From positions 6,225,131 to 6,289,130 of the forward strand of contig NC_030381.2 in NCBI RefSeq assembly GCF_001625215.2: a stretch of 64,000 nt of DNA, written 5' to 3'. Made by a program: the position numbers and the translations under genes. This document shows, in pieces, positions 49,255 to 59,530 of the stretch. The stretch is from Daucus carota subsp. sativus (Eukaryota; Streptophyta; Magnoliopsida; Apiales; Apiaceae). The notes below the pieces were generated by a model, which worked only from the letters and a program-made list of their open reading frames with translations, was not told where the DNA came from and did not search any database. Position 1 is the first letter of the stretch, and the number at the start of each line of letters is the position of its first letter.

Positions 49255-49665
49255 TCAACAAGGGTTCCTCTGGACGCGGTCGGACAGATGGGCGCGGCCT
49301 GACAGGTGGCCGAGGCCTGAAATGTGGGCGCAGCCTGACAGGTGACCGAGGCCTGACATGTGGGCGCGGCCTGACATGCGGCCGAGGCCTGACAGGTGAC
49401 CGAGGCCTGACATGTGGGCGCGACCTGACATGCGGGCGCGACTTGACAGGTGACCGAGGCCTCACAAGTGTGCGCGGCCTGACATGTGGACGCGGCCTGG
49501 CATGTGGCCATGGCCTGACATCAAGTGGACGCGGCATGTAATGTGGACGCGCCCTGGCAAGTAATGTGGACGCGCCCTGGCAAGTGGCCATGGCCTGACA
49601 TCAAGTGGACGCGGCATGTAATGTGGACGCGCCCTGACAAGTGGGCGCGGCCTGTCATGTGATCC
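49255..49665. repeat. Second GC-rich minisatellite, internal region
   Basis: The same ~19-bp GTGGGCGCGGCCTGACA unit as in the LTRs, here mixed with GGTGACCGAGGCCTGACA variants. An exact ~57-bp duplication lies near 49515-49635. Presence in both LTR and interior suggests expansion inside this element family. Confidence 0.85.
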
Positions 49666-50689
49666 AGCCCAATCTTGAATATGTCAGCCCAAAATAGTTT
49701 TCCACCTAAAGCGCGCCCTTACTAGAGGTTCTTCTAGACGTGGCCAGATATGTGGGCGCGCCTACATATGATTGGAGGCCTAACAACCGAGTGATTGGAG
49801 GTCTTTCATGGAGGCGCCTGTTAAGTTGGCGGCGCCAGTTAAGTGGGCGCGCCCACTTACTGAGCAGCCTAATTCTGACCATGTCCGGGCCCAAACAACA
49901 TATCTCCGGTTTTCTAGTGGATTTGTCTCATTAGGCAATCTCATGTCTTCCTTCCATCAAGGCGCTCCCAGATTTTGGGTCTTCTTGGAGGAGCCAAATA
50001 AGTGGGCGCGACCACATTCTAAGCGGCCTCCATCAAGTGCTTGTTGATTTTTTGGTAACTTTCTCTCCCGGCTAGTTGAATGCCTTGTAATGGTATTTTG
50101 AAGTTTTGATCATTTCTGAAGGCGCGCCTAGAACAAATGTCGTCTCCAAGATATTAAGCTCAAATTATACCTCTGGCCTCCAATATTTTACTCATAGCTC
50201 GTCTCAGGTTTCATAGTTTTGTCCAGGTCGACAACTTATATGTTGGTATTTGTCCTCGGTCTTCAGCTTACATCCTGCGTCTTGTTCTTGGTCTTTGGGC
50301 TTCGACTTGCATTCTCGGTCTTGTTCTGGATCTTCGGTCTTCGACCTGTATCCTTGGGCTTGTCTTGCGCCTTCAACCTGTATCTAAGAGCATGTCCAGG
50401 GTTTCCGACCCGAACTCGGAACTTATCTTGTGTCTCCGACCTGCACTCGGAGCCTTTCCTGGATCTCTTGCCTATACTCGGAGCTTGTCTTGAGTCTCCG
50501 ACCTATACCCCGGAATGTGTTCGGGGACTTCAGCCTTCAACCTGTAACATGGAGCTTGCCCTAAGTCTTCTCTCACAATCCTCCACAATATATACCTCCG
50601 AGACGAGCTTTCCCTGTAAGTGCTCCAAGCAATGTGTCTCTACAAAGAGTCCACATCTGATTCGATAGGGTCCTTCCTAGTTAGCATCG

Positions 50690-50951
50690 AATACTCCATG
50701 ATTTTGGCACTTTCATCTCTGACATCATCCTGCACTAGGTCTCCCCTATTCAAAGGATTGGCCTTGACCTTGCTATTGTAGAATCGAGTTGTTCTCTGTT
50801 AATATGCCGCTTCCTGAGCTGTGACTCGCTTCTGACTTCTTCCATCATATTGGGGGTGAAGCCTCTGATTAACTTCGTTTGCCTCCTGCTCGAAGTTGTC
50901 TCTCCTTAAAGAACTTGCTTCAACCTCGACTGGAACCATTGCCTCAGGATC
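50690..50951 (-). pseudogene. Integrase C-terminal remnant of Ty3/gypsy pol
   Basis: The minus-strand frame begins PEAMVPVEVEASSLRRDNF and continues to a FYNSKVKANPLNRGDLV-type block. Both are familiar in the tail of plant gypsy integrases. An in-frame TAA separates the two blocks, and no catalytic DDE core is found. It confirms the superfamily and orientation of the element. Confidence 0.75.
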
Positions 50952-51005
50952 ATTAGAGCAAGTGAACTACCCCCCGAGTGATTGTCACATATGAACTTCC
51001 CTCCT

Positions 51006-51393
51006 CTACCAAGAAAACAATAGCGCTGGTCTTCGGAAGTGTCCTTTGTTGCGGTTGGCTTTAAAGATGTGCTCTATTGACGCAACCAAAGGTGCCCAAT
51101 GATTAGATCTTCCATCATAGTCCCGAGGTGGTGTGTAGTTTCTTCTATAGGTAATATTGTCTCTGCTTGGATGTTGACGTCTGCTTCTATGTTCCGGGCT
51201 GGAAGATTGTTCTCGTCTCCCGAGGTTGTGTTCTTGTAGTTGACGGGCGAAGGATCCTTGATGACTTCGGCAAAGAGTGATTCTTGACTGGAAGTGACGT
51301 TTTTCCTCCATCAAAGTGGTGTCGAGATAATCCTGAGGGTGTTGATGTCGATAGCCTCGATCCCTGGAATGTTCTGGACATTAGGTTGGACAC
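51006..51393 (-). pseudogene. gag C-terminal remnant
   Basis: Overlapping minus-strand frames encode an Arg/Ser-rich stretch followed by APLVASIEHIFKANRNKGHF, a pattern seen near the end of plant gypsy gag before the zinc knuckle. The frame closes after LFSW. The knuckle and protease are missing. Confidence 0.6.
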
Positions 51394-52012
51394 GCGTCGT
51401 AGATGGGATTCTCCCTGTAGTTATGAGGTCGCTTGGCGGTGGAGCAAGGAGATTCGATGACATGGCAAGATTTGATGGAGCAAGGAGATTTGACGACGAA
51501 GCAAGATTTGATGATGAGTTGATGGTGGAACGAGAAGATTGCCGATGTCTGTTGTCTAGTTATGTGGTTGACTTGAGCATCTATGAGATTGAAGTGGAGC
51601 GTGTCTGTGCCTAAGGTGTGCCATGTTAGAAGGAGGTGCACCTTCTAACATACTTTTTCCCTGCAAGGGATACAACCAATACAACATATCGTATACAAGT
51701 GTTAGGAAGAGTATTTACCTCAGGGCGCTCCCAGTCAGGGGAAGGCGCGCCTAAACTAACATTCTCCCTCCCTGCAAAGGACCCGACTAACACAATATAC
51801 CGTACACAAGTACAAGAAGAATATTTACCTTAGGCGCGCCCAGTCAGGGGGAGGCGCGCTCATCGATACATTGTGCCAGCCGTGGGACTTGCTTCCTTCC
51901 GAAACCCTGAGAAAGTCTCCAGATCCGAGAATCACGCTTCCCTCATGTGTTGGCTTCTGGAACCTTCACTCCGATCTTGCCTTCATCTTTCGCCCTCACA
52001 ATCGTGCCTTGT

Positions 52013-52265
52013 TCAATATCGATAACAAACAACAATGCTTACCGTTGTCTTCCCCTTCTGAACATGCTTCTCCATCGAACCCGTCTTCTTTTCCTTCATA
52101 ACGGGCTTCTCTTTCGATCTCGTCTTCTTCTCCTTCAAGACGGACTTCTCCTTCGATCCCATCTTCTTCTCCTTCATAACGGAATTCTCCTTCGATATTG
52201 TCTTCTTCTCCTTCATAACGTACTTCTCCTTCGATCCCATTGTTTATCCCTTCCGAACAGACTTC
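52013..52265 (-). repeat. 33-36-bp tandem repeat in the gag region
   Basis: On the minus strand it encodes about six rounds of a Lys/Glu-rich unit (MGSKEK.VMKEKKT). On the plus strand it is a CTTCTTCTCCTTC-rich array. The gag product here would be charged and repetitive if translated. Confidence 0.8.
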
Positions 52266-52347
52266 TTAGATAATTCATCGGTACTCACCATGATTGGCGG
52301 CGACCAGGCGATCGGCGGTCGTAGACTGACGTTGTCTCCATCTGTTA

Positions 52348-52491
52348 TCACAATTGCCTGTTCCTGGGGGGTATCCCCGACCGTGATGTCGTCCGTCCAT
52401 CGGTGTTGCTTGTCTTTCCAATGTTGTCTCCACTGGATCTAGGATCGGGGTGCTGGTTCCCGTCGGGCGTTCTCTCGCCGTGGTTCGACAT
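52348..52491 (-). pseudogene. Truncated gag start
   Basis: The first ATG after the primer-binding region opens a 47-codon frame, MSNHGERTPDG..., rich in Arg, Ser, Pro and Gly. It stops at 52348. The position (50 bp inside the 5' LTR) suits a gag start; the remainder is replaced by repeats. Confidence 0.55.
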
Positions 52492-52520
52492 CTTTCTCCT
52501 TGATGGAAAATCTTGAACTA

Positions 52521-52541
52521 CCCCTCCTTCTAGCGCCAATT
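52521..52541 (-). other. Primer-binding-site region
   Basis: Minus strand AATTGGCGCTAGAAGGAGG directly follows the 5' LTR. This TTGGCGC-type sequence is usual in plant Ty3/gypsy elements. The matching tRNA was not determined. Confidence 0.65.
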
Positions 52542-53908
52542 TGTTAACGGAGAAAACTGGTAGGTTAACAAAGATGAGGTTCGCGGCGTGGATCAAGATT
52601 CTTGTTGGCGAGAATATAGGAAGTGGTTGGTTGTTTGTTATGGAGGCGGCTGCAATTGTAAGCAAAGGGTTCAAGATTGCTAACTGGAATAGATCTCAAG
52701 AATGATCGATGCCTACAATCTGCCTACGTACCCCTATTTATAGAGGATCAAGCCGGCACGTAGTTCTTTCTCCTAAGAGACCCATGTGGACTGGGCCTCC
52801 CATTCTAGAATCTTCCTCCCGAAAGGGGCCCAATACGATGAGGCCTAGCCTTGGGCCTTGCAGACTCTCGAGCACCCAAAGCTTACCCCAAATGCATGGA
52901 CACTACTCCACTCCCCGACAGGGACAACCCGCCAGACTACAGAGGTAGAGCCTTTCAGGGCGCGTCTTCTATTCTACCTCTACCTCCCAAGGAGGGCAAC
53001 TCCTCAGACTACAAGGTAGGGCCTTCTACAATTCAACAGTTGGATTTACTTATGTTTAAGGGCGTCCCCCTAAACAAAAGCATCTCCTTCTGTCCTTCTG
53101 AACCATTGCTAACTGAACTGTCTTCGGCAAGATGGCGCGCCCAAAGATAGGGCGCGCCCTATCTTTCTACAGGGTCACTTCTAAATCGGGTTGATCTTGA
53201 TTCTTCTGGCCCAACCAAGTCTTCTTTTGTGGGCCTGGCCCATGAAGTCGGTCTTCATATAAATCATTTTCTTATAAAGCTGAGATGTGTCTTCTCCCTC
53301 CAATCAGGGCGCGCCCTCATGGAGGTCCTTCTGGGTACGGTCAGATATGTAGTTGCTGTCAGATATGTGGACACGTCCTGGCATGTGGACGCGGCTTGGC
53401 ATGTGGGCGCGGCCTGACATCATGTGGACGCGGCCTGGCATGTGGCCACGGCCTGACATGTGGGCGCGGCCTGACATCATGTGGACGCGGCCTGGCATGT
53501 GGCCACGGCCTGACATGTGGGCGCGGCCTGACATCATGTGGACGCGGCCTGGGATGTGGGCGTAGCCAGACATCATTTGGGAGCGGCATGACATGTGGTC
53601 GCGGCCTGACAAGTGGGCGCGGCCTGGCATGTGGACGCGTCCTGGCAAGTGGGCGCGGCCTAGCATGTGGACGCGCCCTAGCAAGTGGGCGCGGCCTATC
53701 ATGTGATCCAGCCCAATCTTGAATATGTCGGCCCAAAATAGTTCTCCACCTAAAGCGCGCCCTTATTAGAGATTCTTCCGGACGTGGTCAGATATGTGGG
53801 CGTGCCTACATATTGTCGAGCCCAATCTTCAGTGCGTAAGTCCATATCTTCATCTTTTATACGGGCCTAGCCCATCAATGAAGTTCATGTTGAATTTTGG
53901 GCATAACA
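52542..53908 (-). repeat. 5' LTR (right copy)
   Basis: 1367 bp, the same length as the left copy. Differences seen: C/A in GAATAG(C/A)TCTC, one in the CCCCACAGG block, GAGGACAAC versus GAGGGCAAC, GGGTGCGCC versus GGGCGCGCC, ACGGCC versus ACGTCC, and CCTGACATG versus CCTGGCATG. The first and last ends are identical. Confidence 0.95.
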
Positions 53909-53943
53909 GGAACCTAGTTGGGACACTGCTCGAGATGCTCTTA

Positions 53944-54327
53944 GAGCAAGTCCAATAATGTCCTAACAAGTGCCCTATATATATAATAAAAAATAATGTC
54001 CTAGTGATTTAGGACATCATTTTAATATAACAACTCCAACAATATACCTTATTATTGTGCCTAATTATTTAAATAATAGTATATTTGAATTATTGTTGGA
54101 GAGAAGTGAAAAATAAAGAGAATAGAGGTGTGTTGGAATGTAAGCAAGCTAATATTTTATTGATAAAAATGGTTCAGGGCATGCATGATTGTGCCTAAAA
54201 AATAAGGCATTTTTTAGATGTCCTAGTGTTTTGAGGCACCACTAGGACATTGTTGGAGCACCATTTCACTTCAAATGCTTTAAATTTGAATTTAGGACAT
54301 GATTTTAAGGCACTCTTGGACTTACTC
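53944..54327. mobile_element. MITE of the GAGCAAGTCC family
   Basis: Starts GAGCAAGTCCAATAATG, ends CTTGGACTTACTC, with a perfect TTA duplication; the left TTA (53941-53943) is shared with the preceding element. Distinct from, but similar in design to, the GAGCATCTCC family. Confidence 0.8.
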
Positions 54328-54409
54328 TTATTAGATGTCCGAGTGGTTTAAGTCATCACTGTGATATTGTCGGAGCACACATTTAGTCTAAATGCCTTAA
54401 ATTTTAACG

Positions 54410-54491
54410 TTAGGATGTTGGATTTGCTCTAATAAAGGAATGGGGATCAGTTAGGACGTTGGATTTGCTCTAACAAAGGAATGGGGATCAG
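54410..54491. repeat. 41-bp tandem direct repeat, two copies
   Basis: Units 54410-54450 and 54451-54491 start TTAGGA(T/C)GTTGGATTTG and end GGAATGGGGATCAG, with two differences. The unit contains a GGATTTGCTCTAA MITE-like right end. Confidence 0.88.
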
Positions 54492-54592
54492 ATTTGATAT
54501 TAGGTAGCTATGGAAGGTACCAACATGTCATTGTTAATGTACATCGGTGATGTGACCTTTTTTCTAATAAAAAAAATTATTAATAAAAATAA

Positions 54593-55214
54593 GAGGTCAT
54601 TGCATATCGCACTCTCTAATTATCGTTTAAAAACGATATTGTACCCATATTTTGAGAAACTCAACTCGCACCTTCTATCTTTACATTTCAAGAACGATAC
54701 GCACCTCCTTCTGTTGACTTCCGTTAAAATACTCCTTCTGTCTCAATATACATGTCCCTTTTGTTTTTCGAGAAATCAAATTGACTAATTTTTGACCAAC
54801 TATTAGAAAATATTTATTTATTATTTTAGGAAATAGAAAGTTACATATTAAAATAGACTAGATTTACTTTTCTAGTCTTGGGGATAGCTTAATTAAACAA
54901 AAATTTAAAATAAATCATCAAAAAAGTAAATCTAATCTATTTTAACATGTAACTTTCTATTTCCTAAAATAATAAATAAATATTTTCTAATAGTTGGTCA
55001 ATAGTCAATTTGACTCCTCGAAAAGCAAAACGGACATGTAAATTGAGACCGAACAAGTATTCCAACAAAAGTTAACGAAAGTTAACGAAATTAATGGAGG
55101 GGTGTGCGTATCGTTCTTGAAATATAAAGATAGGGGGTGTGAGTTGAGTTCTCAAATTATGGGTATAATATCGTTTTCGAACGATAGTTATGATGTGCGA
55201 TATGCAACTACCTT
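54593..55214. mobile_element. Second MULE-like element, split by a Stowaway MITE
   Basis: Inverted ends of about 140 bp share TTGCATATCGCAC, AACGATATT, a GAACGATACGCAC block and TATCTTTA. Candidate 9-bp duplications TAAAAATAA (54584-54592) and TGAAAATCA (55215-55223) differ at two positions. A related unoccupied site at 62882-62975 reads TAAAAATCA, differing from each flank by one base. No coding sequence inside. Confidence 0.75.
54732..55057. mobile_element. Stowaway MITE nested in the second MULE
   Basis: Starts CTCCTTCTGTCTCAATATAC, ends AATTGAGACCGAACAAG, with TA flanks. Nearly the whole element is one long inverted repeat. Confidence 0.85.
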
Positions 55215-55283
55215 TGAAAATCATGTGTTAATCGAAGAGATCTCAACAGCGTGGCTTGAGTTTTTCTTGATAGCAATGTTATA

Positions 55284-55540
55284 TTCCCCTCGTTCTGAAA
55301 TACAAGTTACTTGACTTTTTGACACACACTTTTAACTTTTTTGACCGCGTAGCTAAAATTATTAATTTTTTTAAAAAAAATTTGAATAAAAATATATGAT
55401 TAATATGTGGAGAGACGAGGGAACGACACCCAAGCTAATTCAAAAAAGAAACTTTAAGAATAATGATTTTAGCTACGCGGTCAAAGCATTTAAAAGTGTG
55501 TGCCAACAGTCAAACGACTTATATTTCAAAATAGAGGAAG
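55284..55540. mobile_element. Stowaway-like MITE
   Basis: Left TTCCCCTCGTTCTGAAATAC and right TATTTCAAAATAGAGGAAG are inverted. Inner arms share TGACCGCGTAGCTAAAAT with its complement. TA flanks both ends. Confidence 0.8.
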
Positions 55541-55944
55541 TATAACTCAAATTTTATATGATATTTTTCCCCATCAATATCTATATCTATATACTTCTTA
55601 AAGCATGAGTGATATTTTAAGACTGATATGGTAATTTTCGAGCCTCTTGGATCAACCCATTAAACTTTCAATTCGACCTAGTATTTTTTTTATTCAAATT
55701 AACACTATGATATCAAAGTTCGGATCTTCATGTGAACCAAACAGATTACATTGGATTTACAGCATCTTTCAAACATATCATAATTTGAAAATAGCATTTT
55801 TTTTAATATAAGACCTTATTTTAAGATTTGTCTAAGACCTCAAAATTTCTTGAGTCGGCCCTGCGTTGTTGGTAGTACGGATTACTAGGATTTTATATTT
55901 TAACACATTCACTTTTATATTTTAACACATTGTATGTAATAATC

Positions 55945-55979
<35 letters not shown>

Positions 55980-57890
55980 ATATATATGTATATATACATA
56001 TATATATATATTTATTCTTCGCAATGAATCAAATTTTGTAATTCTTACGAGATTACTCTACATGTCCAAATGCCTGGTCACCACCTTCCATGTCATTTTA
56101 TATCTAATATATTAGAAGATCCACGTATTTGAAACTTTCATGGTGCATTTGAAATGACCCGTTTTGTAATTCGAAGATCTTGTATTATTGGCTATTGCGA
56201 TTACAAATGAATGATACATATACAAAATATTACCATACAGGCATACACATATCTTCTAAGAATTTAGATTTTTATATTAAATATTGATAAAAATTACACT
56301 TTTTTAATTTATCTATTTTATATAAATAATGTTGTCCATTATCAGATAACTCAAGAATAATCCAACTATTGTAAAATACTATTCCAAAAAAATTAGTTTA
56401 ACATTTTTAAATAGTTTTATTTATCTCTCTCACACACATATATTGAATAATAAATTTATAAGTAATTGAGAAAAAATATAGACTAATTTCATTTAAAGAA
56501 TTAAAATATATGTGTTTTTATTAAATTCATACTACCTCCATTCGTTTTTACTTGTCACTTTGATTTTTTGCACGTAACTTAAGGTGATTAAAAAACATAA
56601 TTCTATTTATTATTTTTTAATTTTTTTTCCTGAATTAAAGTTTATAGTTTATATTTTTATTCACAAAAAGAAAATTTTAAAAATAATAAGCGGAATTATG
56701 TTTTTTACTCACCTTAACTTACGTGCAAAAAGTCAAAGTGACAAGTAAAAAGAGACGGGGGTAGTATCAAATTGTATTTGTGATTATTTAATTAAACTTT
56801 TTTTTAACATGTAACATTTATTTTGATTACTAATCATTCAATTGAATTTACGTAAAGTAATGAAAGAAAAATGCATCAACGATGGGCATATATATCCAGA
56901 AGAAGGGGAAGATACATTACAGGGATATGACGGGTTGGATCTGTTAGAGTTTCGTAAGATGCGAATTTAATTTATTGTATTTTGGTACTTTTCAGGTTCA
57001 TGTTTAAATATTGAAATGATATTCAAATTTGATTCGTCGGATTTTTCAAATTTCAGTTCGAATTCTAATTCGAATCATATAATAATAAATATTATAAATA
57101 AATAAATTTATATTATCATAAATATGATAGATCGCAGAATACATAAGTAATAAGAAACCAAAGATTTGTGTAGTGATTAATGTTTTGGCTTTTCCAATAT
57201 ACTTCTAGCGTGTAGTATTTATATTTATGTAGCTCAACAGTAGCATTACATAAATTATTTTTTAAAATTAATTTTATAAATTATTTATGTAGTTCAATAA
57301 ATAATTTTCGAAAAGATTTAATTTAATAAATTATTTTAAATTTTTTGGATAAAAATTATAATTATCTATTGTTTATATTATATATTTTTCCTATAAAAAT
57401 CAAGGTTAGACGTCATCTGCAATTATTTATACTGTTGTAAAAAAATAAGGACAAATACTATAATAAAAATAGACAATAACTTAATTTTTATATTTTCTTT
57501 TTGTATAAAAATTCAAACTTTAATTTTTTATTGAGAATTTCTTATAAAAATAATTTATGAGAATCCAAACCTAACACTAACAAAAAGTAAAAAAACGATA
57601 GTTTAGTAGTAAGTTTTTAAATACATAATAATTAGTTGGGAGGTGAGAAAATATATTTTTCTTAAAATAAATAAAAAAGCAACATATTTTCTTAGTAAAA
57701 ATAAGGACTTAGTTTTTTTGAAGCAGAGAACATGCCCAAAATCCCCAGCCCTAATATAGACTCTAAAAAGCAAAGCCAGTCGCGTAACACGTATTTATCA
57801 GGTTATATTATCTGACTCTCGTTTTTGAATAAATTATTATAGGTTCTGGTTCTAGTCCGTTTGCGTAGGAAATTAGCACTGTGTTGGAAT
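55541..57890. other. AT-rich intergenic DNA upstream of the DUF6598-like gene
   Basis: Contains an AT dinucleotide tract at 55949-56010 and the MITE listed at 56532-56764. No exon seen. The region just before 57891 is the presumed promoter and leader. Confidence 0.5.
56532..56764. mobile_element. Stowaway MITE
   Basis: Starts CTACCTCCATTCGTTTTTAC, ends GTAAAAAGAGACGGGGGTAG, TA on both sides. Inner arms contain TGACTTTTTGCACGTAA-type inverted sequence. Confidence 0.87.
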
Positions 57891-59497
57891 ATGGAAAATT
57901 CATCAAAATTATCTGCTGATAGCTCGTCGAGTAAATTCGATAATTTAACAGAAATTAGCTCCTCCGATGTGGTTGTGGTTGATGAAGGAGGTGGTGATGT
58001 GGGAGTTCACAAAAACAAATCCATAGTTGACCCTTTCCTTAGTGGTTCTTTAAGTAAAAACTTATCCATACATGAATCGTGTTTTTCATGTGGGTATGAG
58101 GGCGAAATATCTGCTGATAGGTCGTCGGGTAAATATGAAAATTTAACAGAAAATAGGTCCCGTGATGTCGTTGTGGAAACAGAAATTAGGTCTCCTGATG
58201 TGGTTGTGGAAGATGAGGAAGGTGATTATGTGCCGGGTCAAGATTATGCCTTTACTAATGTAAGATGTGAGCCCGTTGTCGACTTTTTACATGCTCGAGT
58301 TTTTACTGATACCCCTCAAGTTTATGGTTACATTAGAATTATTGATTTGCAAAACTCTAAAACTTTCCCAGCTTATGACCGACATCGATTTGAATCTCCA
58401 CAACGCCTTTATCCTTCTTTGCCTCTGGGTAACTTCTTACAATTGTCAGGTCCTGACTATATTCCCACTTTAAATGAACCCATGGTGGCTGTTGGTATAA
58501 ACACTGTTGAAACAGGTGATGTTATTGCCCATGGTCAACAACATTTAAGTAAATCAACTGAGTTCACATCAACCACCGATGATGCTTTTGAAAAGCTTTA
58601 TACCCTTACATTTCAAGATGAAGCTCTGGCGGGTGATCGTGTTGAGCTGCAATGTGTGGCTTTTACGTTTGGGGTCTATGCTTGTGTGCAGGTGGTTTTG
58701 TGTCATGATGATTATCCTGAAAGTGATGATCATCTATCAGATGAAAATGATGATGAATCAGATGAAAATGATGATGAACAAAGTCGGATTGAACTTTTTG
58801 GTCTCATCTATGCTAAGTGTAAACCAATGCTTCTGTCCGAACATGACTATAAAAATTATATGTTTAATGTGCCAAAAGAAGAGCGTGTGCGGGTCGGATT
58901 CGGGAGACAAATTGTCTTGTCCAAAGACCTTGTGGTTGTGCCTGCATATTCAGATCTTGAAATTTCACTTGAACTTAAGGGGTTTGAAGATGATGACTTC
59001 GTTGTTAAGGGTAGCGTGTGTTTTGAACCTAGCAATTTTCATGCTGGGTGGAAGCAAGTTCGAGGACGAAATGGATGCTATGTGGATGTACAGGTCACAT
59101 GGCAGAAACCATCTCTCCTAAACAGGCCTTGGTGTAAGGAGGACACGATTTCTAGTGCCTTTTACATGGTATGTTTATCTGCTTATGTTCCTTTATCACT
59201 TAAAGTTGTTTTTTTGCTTATGTATTGAACTGCTTTTTACTCTAACTTAGAAATTGTTGCAATTCTACCCTCAAAAATTAGCATCATTCCCATGTCATTA
59301 AGAATATTTAAAGACAAAGCAAGTGTATGGGCATGTTATATAGAGCATATGATTTTCGAGATCTGCAGCTACTTTTTGCAATTGAGTGTGCATATTGTTG
59401 TTTGCTTCGTATTCTTGACTTTAGCCTCCATGTTGCTTGTGAACATTAAATGTTCAATAGAGTGTATGATGAGCATATTACTGGAAATGTAGCTATT

Positions 59498-59530
<33 letters not shown>

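Larger units (their letters stand above)
47270..53908 (-). mobile_element. Non-autonomous LTR retrotransposon derived from Ty3/gypsy
   Basis: Two 1367-bp LTRs (47270-48636 and 52542-53908) enclose 3905 bp, and GGAAC is duplicated at 47265-47269 and 53909-53913. LTRs begin TG and end CA. Orientation is minus: the primer-binding-like TTGGCGCTAGAAGGAGGGG adjoins the right LTR, and a purine tract with GGGGGG adjoins the left LTR. Inside, read on the minus strand, are a short gag start, a gag C-terminal piece and an integrase C-terminal piece with stops. Protease, reverse transcriptase and RNase H were not found. It must have moved using proteins supplied by a related element. I counted six LTR differences, so the insertion is recent. 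Confidence 0.95.
46911..53940. mobile_element. Tourist-like MITE split by an LTR retrotransposon
   Basis: Left end GAGCATCTCAAGCAG at 46911 and right end CTGCTCGAGATGCTC at 53940, with TTA on both sides. Without the insert at 47270-53908 and one duplicated GGAAC, it would be a ~390-bp MITE. Confidence 0.85.

Noticed and set aside
50219..50668. 149-codon plus-strand frame in the retrotransposon interior
   Set aside because: It lies antisense to the element and consists of diverged CTTCGGTCTTCGACCT-like repeats. No recognisable domain.
51294..51614. 106-codon frame with repeated RFDD units as a gene
   Set aside because: It is a short tandem repeat (GATTTGATGGAGCAAGGA-like) within the retrotransposon interior, antisense to its gag remnants.
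57861..57890. Ten extra N-terminal residues on the DUF6598-like protein
   Set aside because: They begin at a TTG codon. The first ATG is at 57891.
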